The position numbers and the translations under genes were made by a program. From NCBI GenBank assembly GCA_002416125.1, contig DIBU01000008.1, positions 138,919 through 202,918 of the forward strand: a stretch of 64,000 bases of DNA, given 5' to 3'. The notes under the pieces are model-generated. The model did no database searches, was not told where the DNA came from, and saw only the letters and a list, made by a program, of their open reading frames with translations. Of this stretch, positions 9,351-17,888 are shown one piece after another. This DNA comes from Halieaceae bacterium UBA5044 (GTDB lineage: Bacteria; Pseudomonadota; Gammaproteobacteria; Pseudomonadales; Halieaceae). How positions within the stretch are numbered: the first letter of the stretch is position 1; the number at the start of each line of letters is the position of its first letter.

Positions 9351-10871
9351 TCACGCCGGCCACATGTCCTCACCCCGCGCCCAGGTGGCGTGGAAGCCGT
9401 AAGGCACCCGATGCGGCATGCGCACGCGGGCAATGGGGCCGGGCTCGATGTCGCGCGCATCGAACACCAGGCAGTCGGATTGCCAGGTTGTGCTGTCGGT
9501 GACCAGGGTAATGACGTAGCCATCGTCCTCCGCCGTGCCTGCGGTGGCGCCGCGGCGCGGCGCAAACACCGCCTCACTCCCAAACACGCCCGGGCCGTAG
9601 CTCCACTGCCAGCGCTTGCCGGTGTCGTTGTCGTATTTGACCAGGCCGGTAAAGCGCAGGGTGAGGCCGCCCTCATGGTGCAGCGGAATCCGCTGGTGGT
9701 AGGCGAAGCGGCTCTCGCGACCGTGGTAAAGGGGATTGGTCTTGTTGAACTCGGTGTTGAGATCATCGATAGGCCCTTCCCGCACTTCGCCCGTGCGCAG
9801 ATTGAAGCGCCAGCGATAGTTGTTGGCCTCCAACCGCATGTAGGCGAGCATCGATGCCAGCTCGCCCTCACCCGGCTTGGTTTCGGGCATCGGGTTGGTG
9901 GAGCGACAGCCATCCATGATCACCCAGTCACCCGCTTCCCAGGCGTTGCTGGTGTGCAGGATATAGCAGGGCTCACACTCGAACCAGCGCACCTCATGGC
10001 CGGCGCCGTAGCGCGGAATCAGCCCGAAGCGCGTGGGGATATCCCGATGGAAGGTGAGCACCCGGTAGCCGTGCCGGCGCAGCACGTTCATATCGTGGAA
10101 GAACGGCAGGTCGTGCAGGATCGTGTAGTGCGTGGTGAAGCCGATGTCGTGGGGCAGGCGCGGGCCCGGCAGGTCAATGGCGACTTCGTGTTTCAGCTTG
10201 CCATTGGGGTCGGCCACACCGTAGGTCATGTAAGGCGGCTGATCGCCGTAGTCGAAGAACAGCAGTTCGCCCGTTGCCAGGTCCACTTTCGAGTGGGCCG
10301 ACATGCGGCGCTGCGCGCGGCCCTCGAGATCGTAGTAGCCCTTGGTACCGAGGGTGTGTGCATCCAGGCGGTAGGGATGCCCGGCGTTGTACCAGAGGCT
10401 CATCAGGTCGCCGTTGTAGATGAAGATATCGGTGTTCGAGGTGTCCTTGATACCGAAGGGCGACAGCGAGTAGTCGAAGGGCCCCATCACGCCGGGGGAT
10501 ATGGAGTGGCCATCGGCGCGTTCCCCCTGCAGGGCCAGGGTATCCACGTAGCGGTTGCGATAGGCGGCCTGCCCGTCGCGGAAGTACACCCCGTGGACCA
10601 TGCCGTCCCCATCAAAGGGGTGATAGCGGTTCTTCGGCTCGAATACCGGGTTCGGACCATTGCGGAAATACGCCCCCTCCAGGTCTGCCGGCAATTCGCC
10701 TTCCACCGCAAGGCCCGAGACATCAAGCTCATCGGTGGTCGGTGCGTACACGCCGTGCAGGTAGGGGTTGTCGAGCCCGTAAATCCAGGACGGCGCATCC
10801 GCGAACTGGGTGACGCCCCCGATGCACTGCTCTACTGACGGATATTCGGTGAATTTGCTGAGGCTTTGCAT
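9351..10871 (-). CDS. Carotenoid oxygenase family protein
   Basis: A 506-residue non-haem iron dioxygenase of the carotenoid cleavage/RPE65/lignostilbene family. The seven-bladed propeller iron ligands appear as histidines in SAHSKVD (near 193), PHDIGFTTHYTILHD (near 241-250), CYILHTSN (near 306) and VPYGFHATW (near 494). The N-terminal GAYFRNGPNPVFEP and HPFDGDGMVHG motifs are standard. These enzymes split a C=C bond in carotenoids, apocarotenoids or stilbenes. It has its own sigma-70-like promoter at 10930-10957 and reads toward the TonB receptor. The context argues for cleavage of an imported apocarotenoid or related compound; lignostilbene-type activity cannot be excluded. Confidence 0.9.
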   Translation of the reverse strand: MQSLSKFTEYPSVEQCIGGVTQFADAPSWIYGLDNPYLHGVYAPTTDELDVSGLAVEGELPADLEGAYFRNGPNPVFEPKNRYHPFDGDGMVHGVYFRDGQAAYRNRYVDTLALQGERADGHSISPGVMGPFDYSLSPFGIKDTSNTDIFIYNGDLMSLWYNAGHPYRLDAHTLGTKGYYDLEGRAQRRMSAHSKVDLATGELLFFDYGDQPPYMTYGVADPNGKLKHEVAIDLPGPRLPHDIGFTTHYTILHDLPFFHDMNVLRRHGYRVLTFHRDIPTRFGLIPRYGAGHEVRWFECEPCYILHTSNAWEAGDWVIMDGCRSTNPMPETKPGEGELASMLAYMRLEANNYRWRFNLRTGEVREGPIDDLNTEFNKTNPLYHGRESRFAYHQRIPLHHEGGLTLRFTGLVKYDNDTGKRWQWSYGPGVFGSEAVFAPRRGATAGTAEDDGYVITLVTDSTTWQSDCLVFDARDIEPGPIARVRMPHRVPYGFHATWARGEDMWPA

Positions 10872-10929
10872 AGGGTTCCCCCTGACGTCTGGCAGGCGGG
10901 ATACCCCCGCTGCACGTGGATTTCGATTG

Positions 10930-10957
10930 ATTATAGGTACGAAGTATTTTTATGCAA
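10930..10957 (-). promoter_or_regulatory. Sigma-70-like promoter of the carotenoid oxygenase gene
   Basis: On the minus strand TTGCAT (10952-10957) and a perfect TATAAT (10930-10935) are separated by 16 bases. The start codon is about 60 bases downstream. Confidence 0.7.
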
Positions 10958-10993
10958 GTTTAAATTCCTGCGCCCTTGCAGCGCCCCCAACGC

Positions 10994-11021
10994 TTGGCTA
11001 GACTAAAAGTCTATTTATAAA
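10994..11021 (+). promoter_or_regulatory. Promoter with embedded palindromic operator of the catabolic operon
   Basis: TTGGCT (10994-10999) and TATAAA (11016-11021) are 16 bases apart. The spacer contains the perfect dyad TAGACT-AAA-AGTCTA at 10999-11013, a position where a bound repressor would block RNA polymerase. The operon start codon is at 11034. Confidence 0.5.
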
Positions 11022-11033
11022 AGTAACAAGGCC

Positions 11034-11939
11034 ATGACATCTAACGCAGCGCCCGGCGGGCAAGCGACACTGGCTGGCAAGGTGGCCATCGTGACCGGTG
11101 CCGGCAAGGGTTTGGGGCGCGCCTATGCGCTGGATCTGGCGCAGCGGGGCGCGCGGGTGGTTGTCAACAATCGGCGCCACCGCGGCGACAGCGAGCACAG
11201 CGCCGACGCCGTGGTGCATGAGATCGCCGCCCGGGGCGGCAGCGCCGTCGCCGATTACAGTGACGCGGCAGACCCGCGCTGTGGCGAACATCTGCTGGCC
11301 ACGGCCCTGCAACACTACGGTCGACTGGACATGGTCATCGCCAACGCCGGCGTGTCCGAGGCGTCCTCCTTTCACAAGCAAAGCCTGGACGAGTTCCGCC
11401 GCATCATCGATATCAACCTGATGGGCACCGCCTCGCTGCTGCATCCGACCTTCCGCCATCTGTATCAGCAGCGTGGCGGCGCCATCGTAGTCAGCAGCTC
11501 CGCCGCGGGCCTGCACGGTGAGCACGGTCTGCCCGCGTACTCCGCCTCCAAGGCGGGAGTGATCGGCCTGTGTCGCGCCCTGGCGCTGGAGGGGGCGCCC
11601 CATGGCGTGAGGGTGAACACAATTGCACCCTTCGCCGACACCGCCATGACCCGCAGCAGCCTGCCATCCGAGCTGGCCAGTCAACTGCCGGCAGAAGCCG
11701 TGGCGAAGGTGGTGGCCTGGCTGGCGAGTGATGACTGTACCCTCAACGGGGAGGTTGTGGTCGCGGGCGGTGGCCGCATGGCTCGGGCACGCAACCTGCT
11801 CAGCGCCCCGGCGGCGCCGGACGACACGCCGCAGGCCCTGGCGGCCGCCTGGGCCACACTCACTGCCACACCGCCGGCGCAGGATTACGACTCCGCCGTC
11901 GCCCTGTTTCTCGACTTTGCCGGAGACCTTGCCCGATGA
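11034..11939 (+). CDS. SDR family oxidoreductase (hydroxyacyl-CoA dehydrogenase-like)
   Basis: A 301-residue classical short-chain dehydrogenase. The nucleotide-binding motif GAGKGLGRAYA is near residues 21-31, NAGV near 105, and the catalytic Tyr-Lys pair in YSASKAG near 169-173, with Ser in VVSSSAAG. The opening GKVAIVTGAGKGLGRAYALDLAQRGARVVVN-type sequence resembles the dehydrogenase domain of multifunctional enzyme type 2 (17-beta-HSD4), which acts on 3-hydroxyacyl-CoA. It is the first gene of a plus-strand operon with an AMP-ligase and two thiolases, consistent with the beta-oxidation dehydrogenation step. Its stop overlaps the next start (ATGA). Confidence 0.85.
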   Translation: MTSNAAPGGQATLAGKVAIVTGAGKGLGRAYALDLAQRGARVVVNNRRHRGDSEHSADAVVHEIAARGGSAVADYSDAADPRCGEHLLATALQHYGRLDMVIANAGVSEASSFHKQSLDEFRRIIDINLMGTASLLHPTFRHLYQQRGGAIVVSSSAAGLHGEHGLPAYSASKAGVIGLCRALALEGAPHGVRVNTIAPFADTAMTRSSLPSELASQLPAEAVAKVVAWLASDDCTLNGEVVVAGGGRMARARNLLSAPAAPDDTPQALAAAWATLTATPPAQDYDSAVALFLDFAGDLAR

Positions 11940-12727
11940 TGGATTTACTTACCCTGTTCAGCGCGACGGCAGCGGTCGCCCTGGCCTGCGCGCTGGCGCT
12001 GTGGCTGGCCAGCATCCCCCTGCGGGACGTCAGCATTATCGACATGTTCTTCGCCCTGATCATGGTTGCCATCACGCTGACGGCCTTTACCCTGGCCGCC
12101 GAACGACACACCCTGCAATGGCTGTTGCTGGCTATGGTTTCAGTCTGGGCGCTGCGCATCACTGCCTACCTGATCGGGCGCAACTGGGGTCACGGTGAAG
12201 ACCCGCGCTACACCAAACTGCGCAGCTGGGTAAACGACGAACGCGCCTTTCTCTGGCTCAGCCTGCGCCAGGTGTTCCTGCTGCAAGCCGTTGTGCTCTG
12301 GCTCGCCTCGCTGCCGGTGCAGGTGGGCATGCACAGCGGCGGCGCCGCAGGCTGGCTCGCAGTGCTGGGCAGCGTCGTCTGGCTGGTGGGGCTGGTCACC
12401 GAGACCGTGGCCGACGCCCAGTTGAGGCACTTTCGCGCGCAAGCGGAAAACCGCGGCACCGTTCTCTGTACGGGGTTGTGGCGCTACTCCAGGCACCCCA
12501 ATTATTTCGGCGAACTCTGCGTGTGGTGGGGCATCTGGCTGGTCGCCTGTGAAGCGCCGCTGGGTTGGCTCACCGTTATCGGCCCGCTGGCCTACAGCTA
12601 TCTGGTGGTCAACGTGACCGGGCAGAAAACCCTGGACAAGAAACTGGCACGGGAGAAGCCCGGCTACGCGGAGTACATGGCCCGCACCAGCGGACTGGTT
12701 CCCTGGCCGCCCAAACGGGCCCCGTGA
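11936..12727 (+). CDS. DUF1295 / steroid 5-alpha-reductase-like membrane protein
   Basis: A 263-residue polytopic membrane protein with about six hydrophobic segments. The C-terminal half carries GLWRYSRHPNYFGELCVWWG, the conserved signature of DUF1295 and the steroid 5-alpha-reductase/isoprenylcysteine methyltransferase fold; it also has the late motif EKPGYAEYMARTSGLVPW. Family members reduce or modify double bonds in steroid or isoprenoid lipids, but most bacterial ones are uncharacterised. It overlaps the SDR stop by four bases, so the two are translationally coupled. Its presence supports a cyclic terpenoid or steroid-like substrate for the operon, by inference. Confidence 0.82.
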   Translation: MMDLLTLFSATAAVALACALALWLASIPLRDVSIIDMFFALIMVAITLTAFTLAAERHTLQWLLLAMVSVWALRITAYLIGRNWGHGEDPRYTKLRSWVNDERAFLWLSLRQVFLLQAVVLWLASLPVQVGMHSGGAAGWLAVLGSVVWLVGLVTETVADAQLRHFRAQAENRGTVLCTGLWRYSRHPNYFGELCVWWGIWLVACEAPLGWLTVIGPLAYSYLVVNVTGQKTLDKKLAREKPGYAEYMARTSGLVPWPPKRAP

Positions 12728-12794
12728 GGGGCGGTTGCAGCACGCGGAGGCCGCGCGTTGGATACCCACATGTCTTGTCCCCCGGCAGATTCGT

Positions 12795-12814
12795 GACTAC
12801 CATGGTGGTCTTTT
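12795..12814 (+). terminator. Palindrome followed by T run between DUF1295 and nitronate monooxygenase genes
   Basis: GACTACC-AT-GGTGGTC (12795-12810, one mismatched pair) is followed by TTTT. It could be a weak intrinsic terminator or an operator for the genes starting at 12841. The stem is short and the T run brief. Confidence 0.35.
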
Positions 12815-12840
12815 AATACAAGTAACCTCGGATACGCTCT

Positions 12841-13755
12841 ATGCCCCGCGCTCTCGATCAGCTCAGAATCCCCGTCTTCCAGGCGCCCATGTTCCTGCAA
12901 TCCGGCCCGGACATGGTCATTGCCAGCTGCCGCGCCGGTATCGTCGGCAGCTTTCCCTCGGTGAACGCCCGCAGCACGGAAGAGCTGGAGCGCTGGCTGC
13001 AGGAGATCACGGCGGCCACTGGCGGCGAGGATGACGGCCCCTGGGCCATCAACCTGATGATGCACCGCTCCAACACCCGGCGCTTTGACGACCTGGAACT
13101 GGCACTGAAGTACAAGGCACCACTGGTCATTTCCGCACTCGGTAGCCCGCGCGATGCCATCGAAGCGGTGCACAGCTACGGCGGCAAGATCTTCGCGGAT
13201 GTGATCGACACCCGCTTCGCCGCCAAGGCAGTAGACGCCGGTGTCGATGGCCTGGTACTGGTAGCCGCCGGCGCAGGCGGCCATACCGGGCAGCAGGCGG
13301 GCTTCGCCTTTGTCGAGGAGGTGCGCCAGTTCTGGGAGGGGGATATCGTGCTCGGTGGCGGCATCTCCAGCGGACGCGGTGTGCGCGCCGCACAGGTGCT
13401 GGGCGCCAACTACGCCTACATGGGCACGCGGTTTATTGCCACCCAGGAGAGCATGGCGGACCCCGCCTACAAGCAGATGGTGGTGGACGCCACCGGTGCC
13501 GATATCGTCTGCTCCGATGCCCTGACGGGAGTGAAGGCGAACTGGCTGCGCGCCAGTCTGGTCGCTGCAGGCTACGACCCTGCCAACATGCCTGACGGCG
13601 CAAAAATCGATATCGCCGCCTCCACCAGCGATGCCAAGCGCTGGCGGGACGTCTGGTCGGCGGGCCAGGGGGTGGGGGCCATCCGTGATATTCTGCCGAT
13701 TGCCGATCTGGTCAACCGGCTGGACCGGGAATACCGCGCTGCCTGCGAGGGATAA
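12841..13755 (+). CDS. Nitronate monooxygenase / 2-nitropropane dioxygenase family FMN protein
   Basis: A 304-residue TIM-barrel flavoprotein of the nitronate monooxygenase family. Visible family segments are RIPVFQAPMFLQSGPDMVIA at the start, VSALGSPRD-like ISALGSPRDAIEAVH, the glycine-rich GAGGHTGQQAGFAFVEEV with a histidine near residue 145, and GGGISSGRG near 174. Homologues inside catabolic operons are often of unknown substrate and may act as enoyl reductases or quinone reductases rather than on nitroalkanes. It begins 113 bases after the DUF1295 gene and 3 bases before the ligase gene, so it is in the catabolic operon or heads its second half. Confidence 0.85.
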   Translation: MPRALDQLRIPVFQAPMFLQSGPDMVIASCRAGIVGSFPSVNARSTEELERWLQEITAATGGEDDGPWAINLMMHRSNTRRFDDLELALKYKAPLVISALGSPRDAIEAVHSYGGKIFADVIDTRFAAKAVDAGVDGLVLVAAGAGGHTGQQAGFAFVEEVRQFWEGDIVLGGGISSGRGVRAAQVLGANYAYMGTRFIATQESMADPAYKQMVVDATGADIVCSDALTGVKANWLRASLVAAGYDPANMPDGAKIDIAASTSDAKRWRDVWSAGQGVGAIRDILPIADLVNRLDREYRAACEG

Positions 13756-13758
13756 CAC

Positions 13759-15438
13759 ATGCAAACCAGTCCACAATCACGCATCCGGGCACTGACCGAG
13801 GCCGGCTACTGGGGTGACGAGACCCTGCACGACATCCTCGCCGCACAGGCGGCCCGGGTGCCGCAACGCACGGCCCTGATTGACCAGCCCAACAAGGCCG
13901 AGCTGACCGGGCTGCCGGCCAGACGCCTCTGCTTTGCCGAACTGGAGGCACTCAGCGACCAACTGGCGGCGCAGCTGCTCGCCCTGGGACTGCGCCAAGA
14001 CGACCGCATTCTGGTGCAGCTGCCGAACATTGCCGAGCTGGTCATCACCTACTACGCGGCCAGCAAGTTAGGGGTGGTGGTCTCGCCGCTGCCCATACAG
14101 TACGGCGGCCACGAGCTGACTGGTTTTGCCCACAGCCTGCAACCCGCGGCCATCCTCACACTCGGGGAGTTCCGCGATCAGGACCTCGCGGCACGCGCAC
14201 GGGCCGCACTGCCCCAGCTGCCCGTCTGGCGTTTCGGGGCCGAACTCGACCTCGATGGGGCAACGCCCGACGGGGACCTCGCCGCGTTGCGCGCACACCG
14301 CGAACAGCATCCGGCGGACGCCAATGATATCCTCACCGTGGTCTGGACCTCGGGCACCACCGGTACGCCAAAAGGTGTGCCGCGCTCCCACAACATGTGG
14401 CGGGCGATGGCGCGCAACACCATGGCGGCGGGGAACTACCAGCAGGGCGAAACACTGCTGGTACCTTTTCCGCTGGTCAATATGGCCGCGCTGGGCGGGT
14501 TCCTGTTCCCCGCCATCATCAACGCCTGCCCGCTGGTGCTGCACCAGCCCATGGACCCACCCATGTTCCTGTGCCAGATCCAGGAGGAACGGGTCAATTT
14601 CACCATTGCGCCACCCGCCCTGCTCAACCGCCTCGCGCAGCAACCGGCCCTGTGGCAGCAATGCGATTTCAGTGCGATCCGCGCCTTCGGCTCGGGCTCA
14701 GTGCCACTCTCTCCGGCCATGATCCAGGTTATCGAGGGGGAGTACGGCAAACAGATCATCAACTTCTATGGCTCCAATGAGGGGATCAGCCTGTTCTCCA
14801 CGCCGGAAGTGGCCGCCACACCCGAGTACCGGGCCAGCCTGTTCCCGCGTTTCGGCGCCCGCAACATGCCCTGGCAGGGCCATTCCCACGAGTCAATCAC
14901 CACCCGCGTGATCGACCCGGCGTCCGGTGCGGAAATTACCGAACCGGGTGTGCCGGGAGAGCTGTGTATCGGCGGCCCCGCCGTGTTTGACGGCTACCTG
15001 GGGCACAGCGGCGAGGGCGTGTTCACCGAGGATGGCCTGTTTCGCACCGGTGACCTGGTGGAAATTGCCGGCGAGCCCCCCAATTACTACCGCATCGTCG
15101 GCCGCTGCAAGGACATCATCAACCGCGGCGGCATGAAGATTTCTCCCGCAGAGCTGGATACCTTGCTGGAGGGTTTTCCCGGGCTCGCCGAGGCTGCGGT
15201 CTGCGGTTATCCGGACGCGGACCTGGAAGAAAAAATCTGCGCCTGCATCGTGCCGCTGGAGGGCAGCGACCCGCCGGAACTGGCAACCCTGTGCAGCTGG
15301 CTGCTGGAGAAAGGCGTGGCGAAATTCAAGCTGCCAGAACGGCTGGAAGTCTTCGATGCACTGCCCCGCAATCCGGTCGGCAAGGTGGTGCGCGGTGAAT
15401 TGCAGGCACTGGTGGCACAACGAGGAACCCGAGCATGA
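13759..15438 (+). CDS. AMP-binding acyl-CoA synthetase
   Basis: A 559-residue acyl/aryl-CoA ligase that activates a carboxylic acid with ATP and CoA. The AMP-binding signature VWTSGTTGTPKGVPRSH is near residues 195-211, NFYGSNEG near 335, the adenylate-forming motif FRTGDLVEI near 430, and the hinge/catalytic region GRCKDIINRGGMKISPAELD near 447. The C-terminal lysine motif is LPRNPVGKVVRGEL. It begins three bases after the nitronate monooxygenase stop and overlaps the next thiolase by four bases. It probably performs the entry step of the beta-oxidation-like pathway of this operon; chain length or ring specificity cannot be read from sequence. Confidence 0.9.
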   Translation: MQTSPQSRIRALTEAGYWGDETLHDILAAQAARVPQRTALIDQPNKAELTGLPARRLCFAELEALSDQLAAQLLALGLRQDDRILVQLPNIAELVITYYAASKLGVVVSPLPIQYGGHELTGFAHSLQPAAILTLGEFRDQDLAARARAALPQLPVWRFGAELDLDGATPDGDLAALRAHREQHPADANDILTVVWTSGTTGTPKGVPRSHNMWRAMARNTMAAGNYQQGETLLVPFPLVNMAALGGFLFPAIINACPLVLHQPMDPPMFLCQIQEERVNFTIAPPALLNRLAQQPALWQQCDFSAIRAFGSGSVPLSPAMIQVIEGEYGKQIINFYGSNEGISLFSTPEVAATPEYRASLFPRFGARNMPWQGHSHESITTRVIDPASGAEITEPGVPGELCIGGPAVFDGYLGHSGEGVFTEDGLFRTGDLVEIAGEPPNYYRIVGRCKDIINRGGMKISPAELDTLLEGFPGLAEAAVCGYPDADLEEKICACIVPLEGSDPPELATLCSWLLEKGVAKFKLPERLEVFDALPRNPVGKVVRGELQALVAQRGTRA

Positions 15439-16667
15439 ACCACGTGTATATTCTGGGCGGCACGCAAACGGATTTCAGCCGCAACTGGGCCCGTGAAGGC
15501 CTGGAGATCTACGACATGTTCGCCGAGGCGCTGGACGGCGCCATCGCGGATGCCGGCATCGAGCCCGCGCAGATCGAAGTGGGCCATGTGGGTAATTTCG
15601 TCGGCGAGCTGTTCACCGGCCAGGGCCTGATCAACGGCTTTTTCGGCCAGCTGCACCCGGAACTGGCGGCCATCCCCACCTCGCGCCACGAGGCGGCCTG
15701 CGCTTCGGGCTCCATCGCCATGCTCAGCGCCATGCGCGATATCGAGGCCGGACACTACGACATCGCCTGTGTGCTGGGCCTGGAATTCATGCGCAATGTG
15801 AACGGCAAGACCGGCGCGGAGTATCTGGGGGCAGCCGCCTGGCAGGGGCACGAGGCCACGGACTGCGACTACCCCTGGCCGCACATGTTTGACCGCATCA
15901 CGCGGGAATACCAGCAGCGCCACGGCATTCGCGGCGAGCATCTGGCGCGCATCGCCGAGATCAACTTCGGCAACGCCAAATCCAACCCCAATGCCCAGAC
16001 CCGCGCGTGGCAGTTCCCGCCGGGCTGCTTCAGCGACGACGACGAACTCAACCCGGTCATCGAAGGCCGTGTGCGCAAAATGGATTGCGGGCAAATTACC
16101 GATGGTGCCGCCTGCGTCATTCTCGCCAGTGAGCGCGCCGCGCGCGAGCACGCCGCCAAACGGGGCCTGAAGCTGGCCGACATACCGCGCATCAAGGGCT
16201 GGGGACACCGCTCCGCGCCCATCCTGCTGGAGCGCAAGCTGCAACTCAGCGCCGGCATGCCGCTGCTGTTCCCCCATGTACAGACCATGATGGAGGACGC
16301 GCTGCGCCGCGCTGGCTTTGCGCAGATCACCGACCTCGATGCCCTGGAGACACACGACTGCTTCTCGGTCACCGAATACATGGCGATAGACCACAGCGGA
16401 CTCACCGCCCCGGGGGAAAGCTGGAAGGCCGTGGAAGACGGCCGCATCACCCGCGACGGGAGCTTTCCCATCAACCCCAGTGGCGGCCTGATCGGCCTCG
16501 GCCATCCGGTGGGTGCTACCGGCGTGCGCATGGCGCTGGACTGCGCCCTGCAGGTAAGCGGACGGGCTGGCGGCTACCAACTGCCGCACGCCGAGAACAT
16601 GGCCACGTTCAATCTCGGTGGCAGCGCCACCACCTGTGTCAGCCTGATTATTGGAGTGGGGGCATGA
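15435..16667 (+). CDS. SCPx-type thiolase / acetyl-CoA acetyltransferase
   Basis: A 410-residue thiolase-superfamily protein of the SCP2/SCPx type. The nucleophilic cysteine is in HEAACASGSIA near residue 93, the second motif is THDCFSVTE near 313, and the catalytic histidine is in GLIGLGHPVGATGVR near 355. SCPx-type thiolases cleave branched or steroid side-chain 3-ketoacyl-CoA in other organisms, which fits the DUF1295 and 17-beta-HSD4-like neighbours. It is coupled by a four-base overlap to the ligase upstream and the second thiolase downstream. Confidence 0.88.
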   Translation: MNHVYILGGTQTDFSRNWAREGLEIYDMFAEALDGAIADAGIEPAQIEVGHVGNFVGELFTGQGLINGFFGQLHPELAAIPTSRHEAACASGSIAMLSAMRDIEAGHYDIACVLGLEFMRNVNGKTGAEYLGAAAWQGHEATDCDYPWPHMFDRITREYQQRHGIRGEHLARIAEINFGNAKSNPNAQTRAWQFPPGCFSDDDELNPVIEGRVRKMDCGQITDGAACVILASERAAREHAAKRGLKLADIPRIKGWGHRSAPILLERKLQLSAGMPLLFPHVQTMMEDALRRAGFAQITDLDALETHDCFSVTEYMAIDHSGLTAPGESWKAVEDGRITRDGSFPINPSGGLIGLGHPVGATGVRMALDCALQVSGRAGGYQLPHAENMATFNLGGSATTCVSLIIGVGA

Positions 16668-17866
16668 AAGACGCGCTGATCTACGACGCCCTGCGCAGCC
16701 CGCGCGGCCGCGCCAAAGAGGGCGCCAGCCTGAACTCGCTCACCCCCCAGGCGCTGCTCAAGCAGCTTTATGCCGCGCTGGTGTCCCGTACCGGGCTGGC
16801 GCCGGGCGAGGTTGCCGATGTCATTCTGGGCTGCGTCACCCAGGCGGGCGAACAGGCCGGCAATATCGCCAAGAACTCCACGCTGTATGCAGGCTGGCCC
16901 GGCTCGGTGCCCGGGCTTACGGTGAACCGGTACTGCTCCTCCGGCATTGACGCCATGGCTCTGGCCGCCCTCAAAGTGGCCGCCGGGCAGGCCGAAGTCA
17001 CGGTTGCCGGCGGTGTGGAAATGATGTCGCGTGTGCCCATGCTTTCAGACCAGGCCCGCGTGTTCACCGATCCGCAGTTCGCCGCCCAGTGCCGCATGCT
17101 GATGATGGGTAACGGGGCGGACCTCATTGCCACACTGCACGGTATCAGCCGCGCCGACGCCGACGCTGTCGCCCTTGCCAGTCAGCAGCGGGCCGCCCGC
17201 GCCCGCGAGCAGGGGTGGTTCACCTCCATGGTGCCCATCACACTGGAAGATGGCAGCGTAGTGAGCGCCGACGAATGCATCCGCGCCTCCACCACGGTGC
17301 AGCAGCTGGCGGAGATGCCCGCCGTCTTCGCCAAAGCCGGCGCCGCCGGCGTAGATGCTTTCCAGCTGGCCGGGCACCCGCAGCTGAGCGCGGTTGAGCA
17401 TATCCACACCGCCGGCAATTCACCCGCCATGGCCGACGGCGCGGCACTGGTACTGATTGCCGACGAAACCTGGGGGCAACGCAACGGCCGCCGGCCGCGG
17501 GCGCGCATCGTCGCCTCGGTCACTGTCAATGCCGACCCCTTGCAGGTACTCAGCGGCTGTGTAGAGGCCACGCGATCGCTGCTCGCCCAGCAGGGCCTGA
17601 GTGCGGCGGATATCGACCTGTTCGAGATTCACGAGGCGTTTGCTGCAGTCAGCGTGGTTGCGATGCGCGAGCTGGGGATTGCCGATGACAAACTGAACGT
17701 CAACGGCGGCGTGATTGCCCTGGGCCACCCGATGGGTGCCACAGGCGCCATCATGGCGGGCACCCTGCTGGATGAACTGGAGCGGCGCGACCTGCAGTGG
17801 GGCGTGGTGTCCGCCGCCGGGGCAGCGGGCACCGGCAGTGCCCTCCTGCTGCAGCGCCTGCCCTAG
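16664..17866 (+). CDS. Thiolase-family protein lacking the C-terminal catalytic cysteine
   Basis: A 400-residue thiolase. The nucleophile is present in NRYCSSGIDAMALAA (near residue 89), FEIHEAFAAV near 325, and the histidine in NVNGGVIALGHPMGATGAI near 347. In canonical degradative and biosynthetic thiolases the C-terminus carries a Cys in a CxGGG-type motif; here the equivalent stretch reads GVVSAAGAAGTGSALL, without cysteine. The enzyme may be slow, use a different base, or have changed function. It overlaps the previous thiolase by four bases and ends the operon, with the convergent phoX-like gene 23 bases away. Confidence 0.85.
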   Translation: MKDALIYDALRSPRGRAKEGASLNSLTPQALLKQLYAALVSRTGLAPGEVADVILGCVTQAGEQAGNIAKNSTLYAGWPGSVPGLTVNRYCSSGIDAMALAALKVAAGQAEVTVAGGVEMMSRVPMLSDQARVFTDPQFAAQCRMLMMGNGADLIATLHGISRADADAVALASQQRAARAREQGWFTSMVPITLEDGSVVSADECIRASTTVQQLAEMPAVFAKAGAAGVDAFQLAGHPQLSAVEHIHTAGNSPAMADGAALVLIADETWGQRNGRRPRARIVASVTVNADPLQVLSGCVEATRSLLAQQGLSAADIDLFEIHEAFAAVSVVAMRELGIADDKLNVNGGVIALGHPMGATGAIMAGTLLDELERRDLQWGVVSAAGAAGTGSALLLQRLP

Positions 17867-17888
17867 CCGGCAAGGGCGCGACGGCCCA

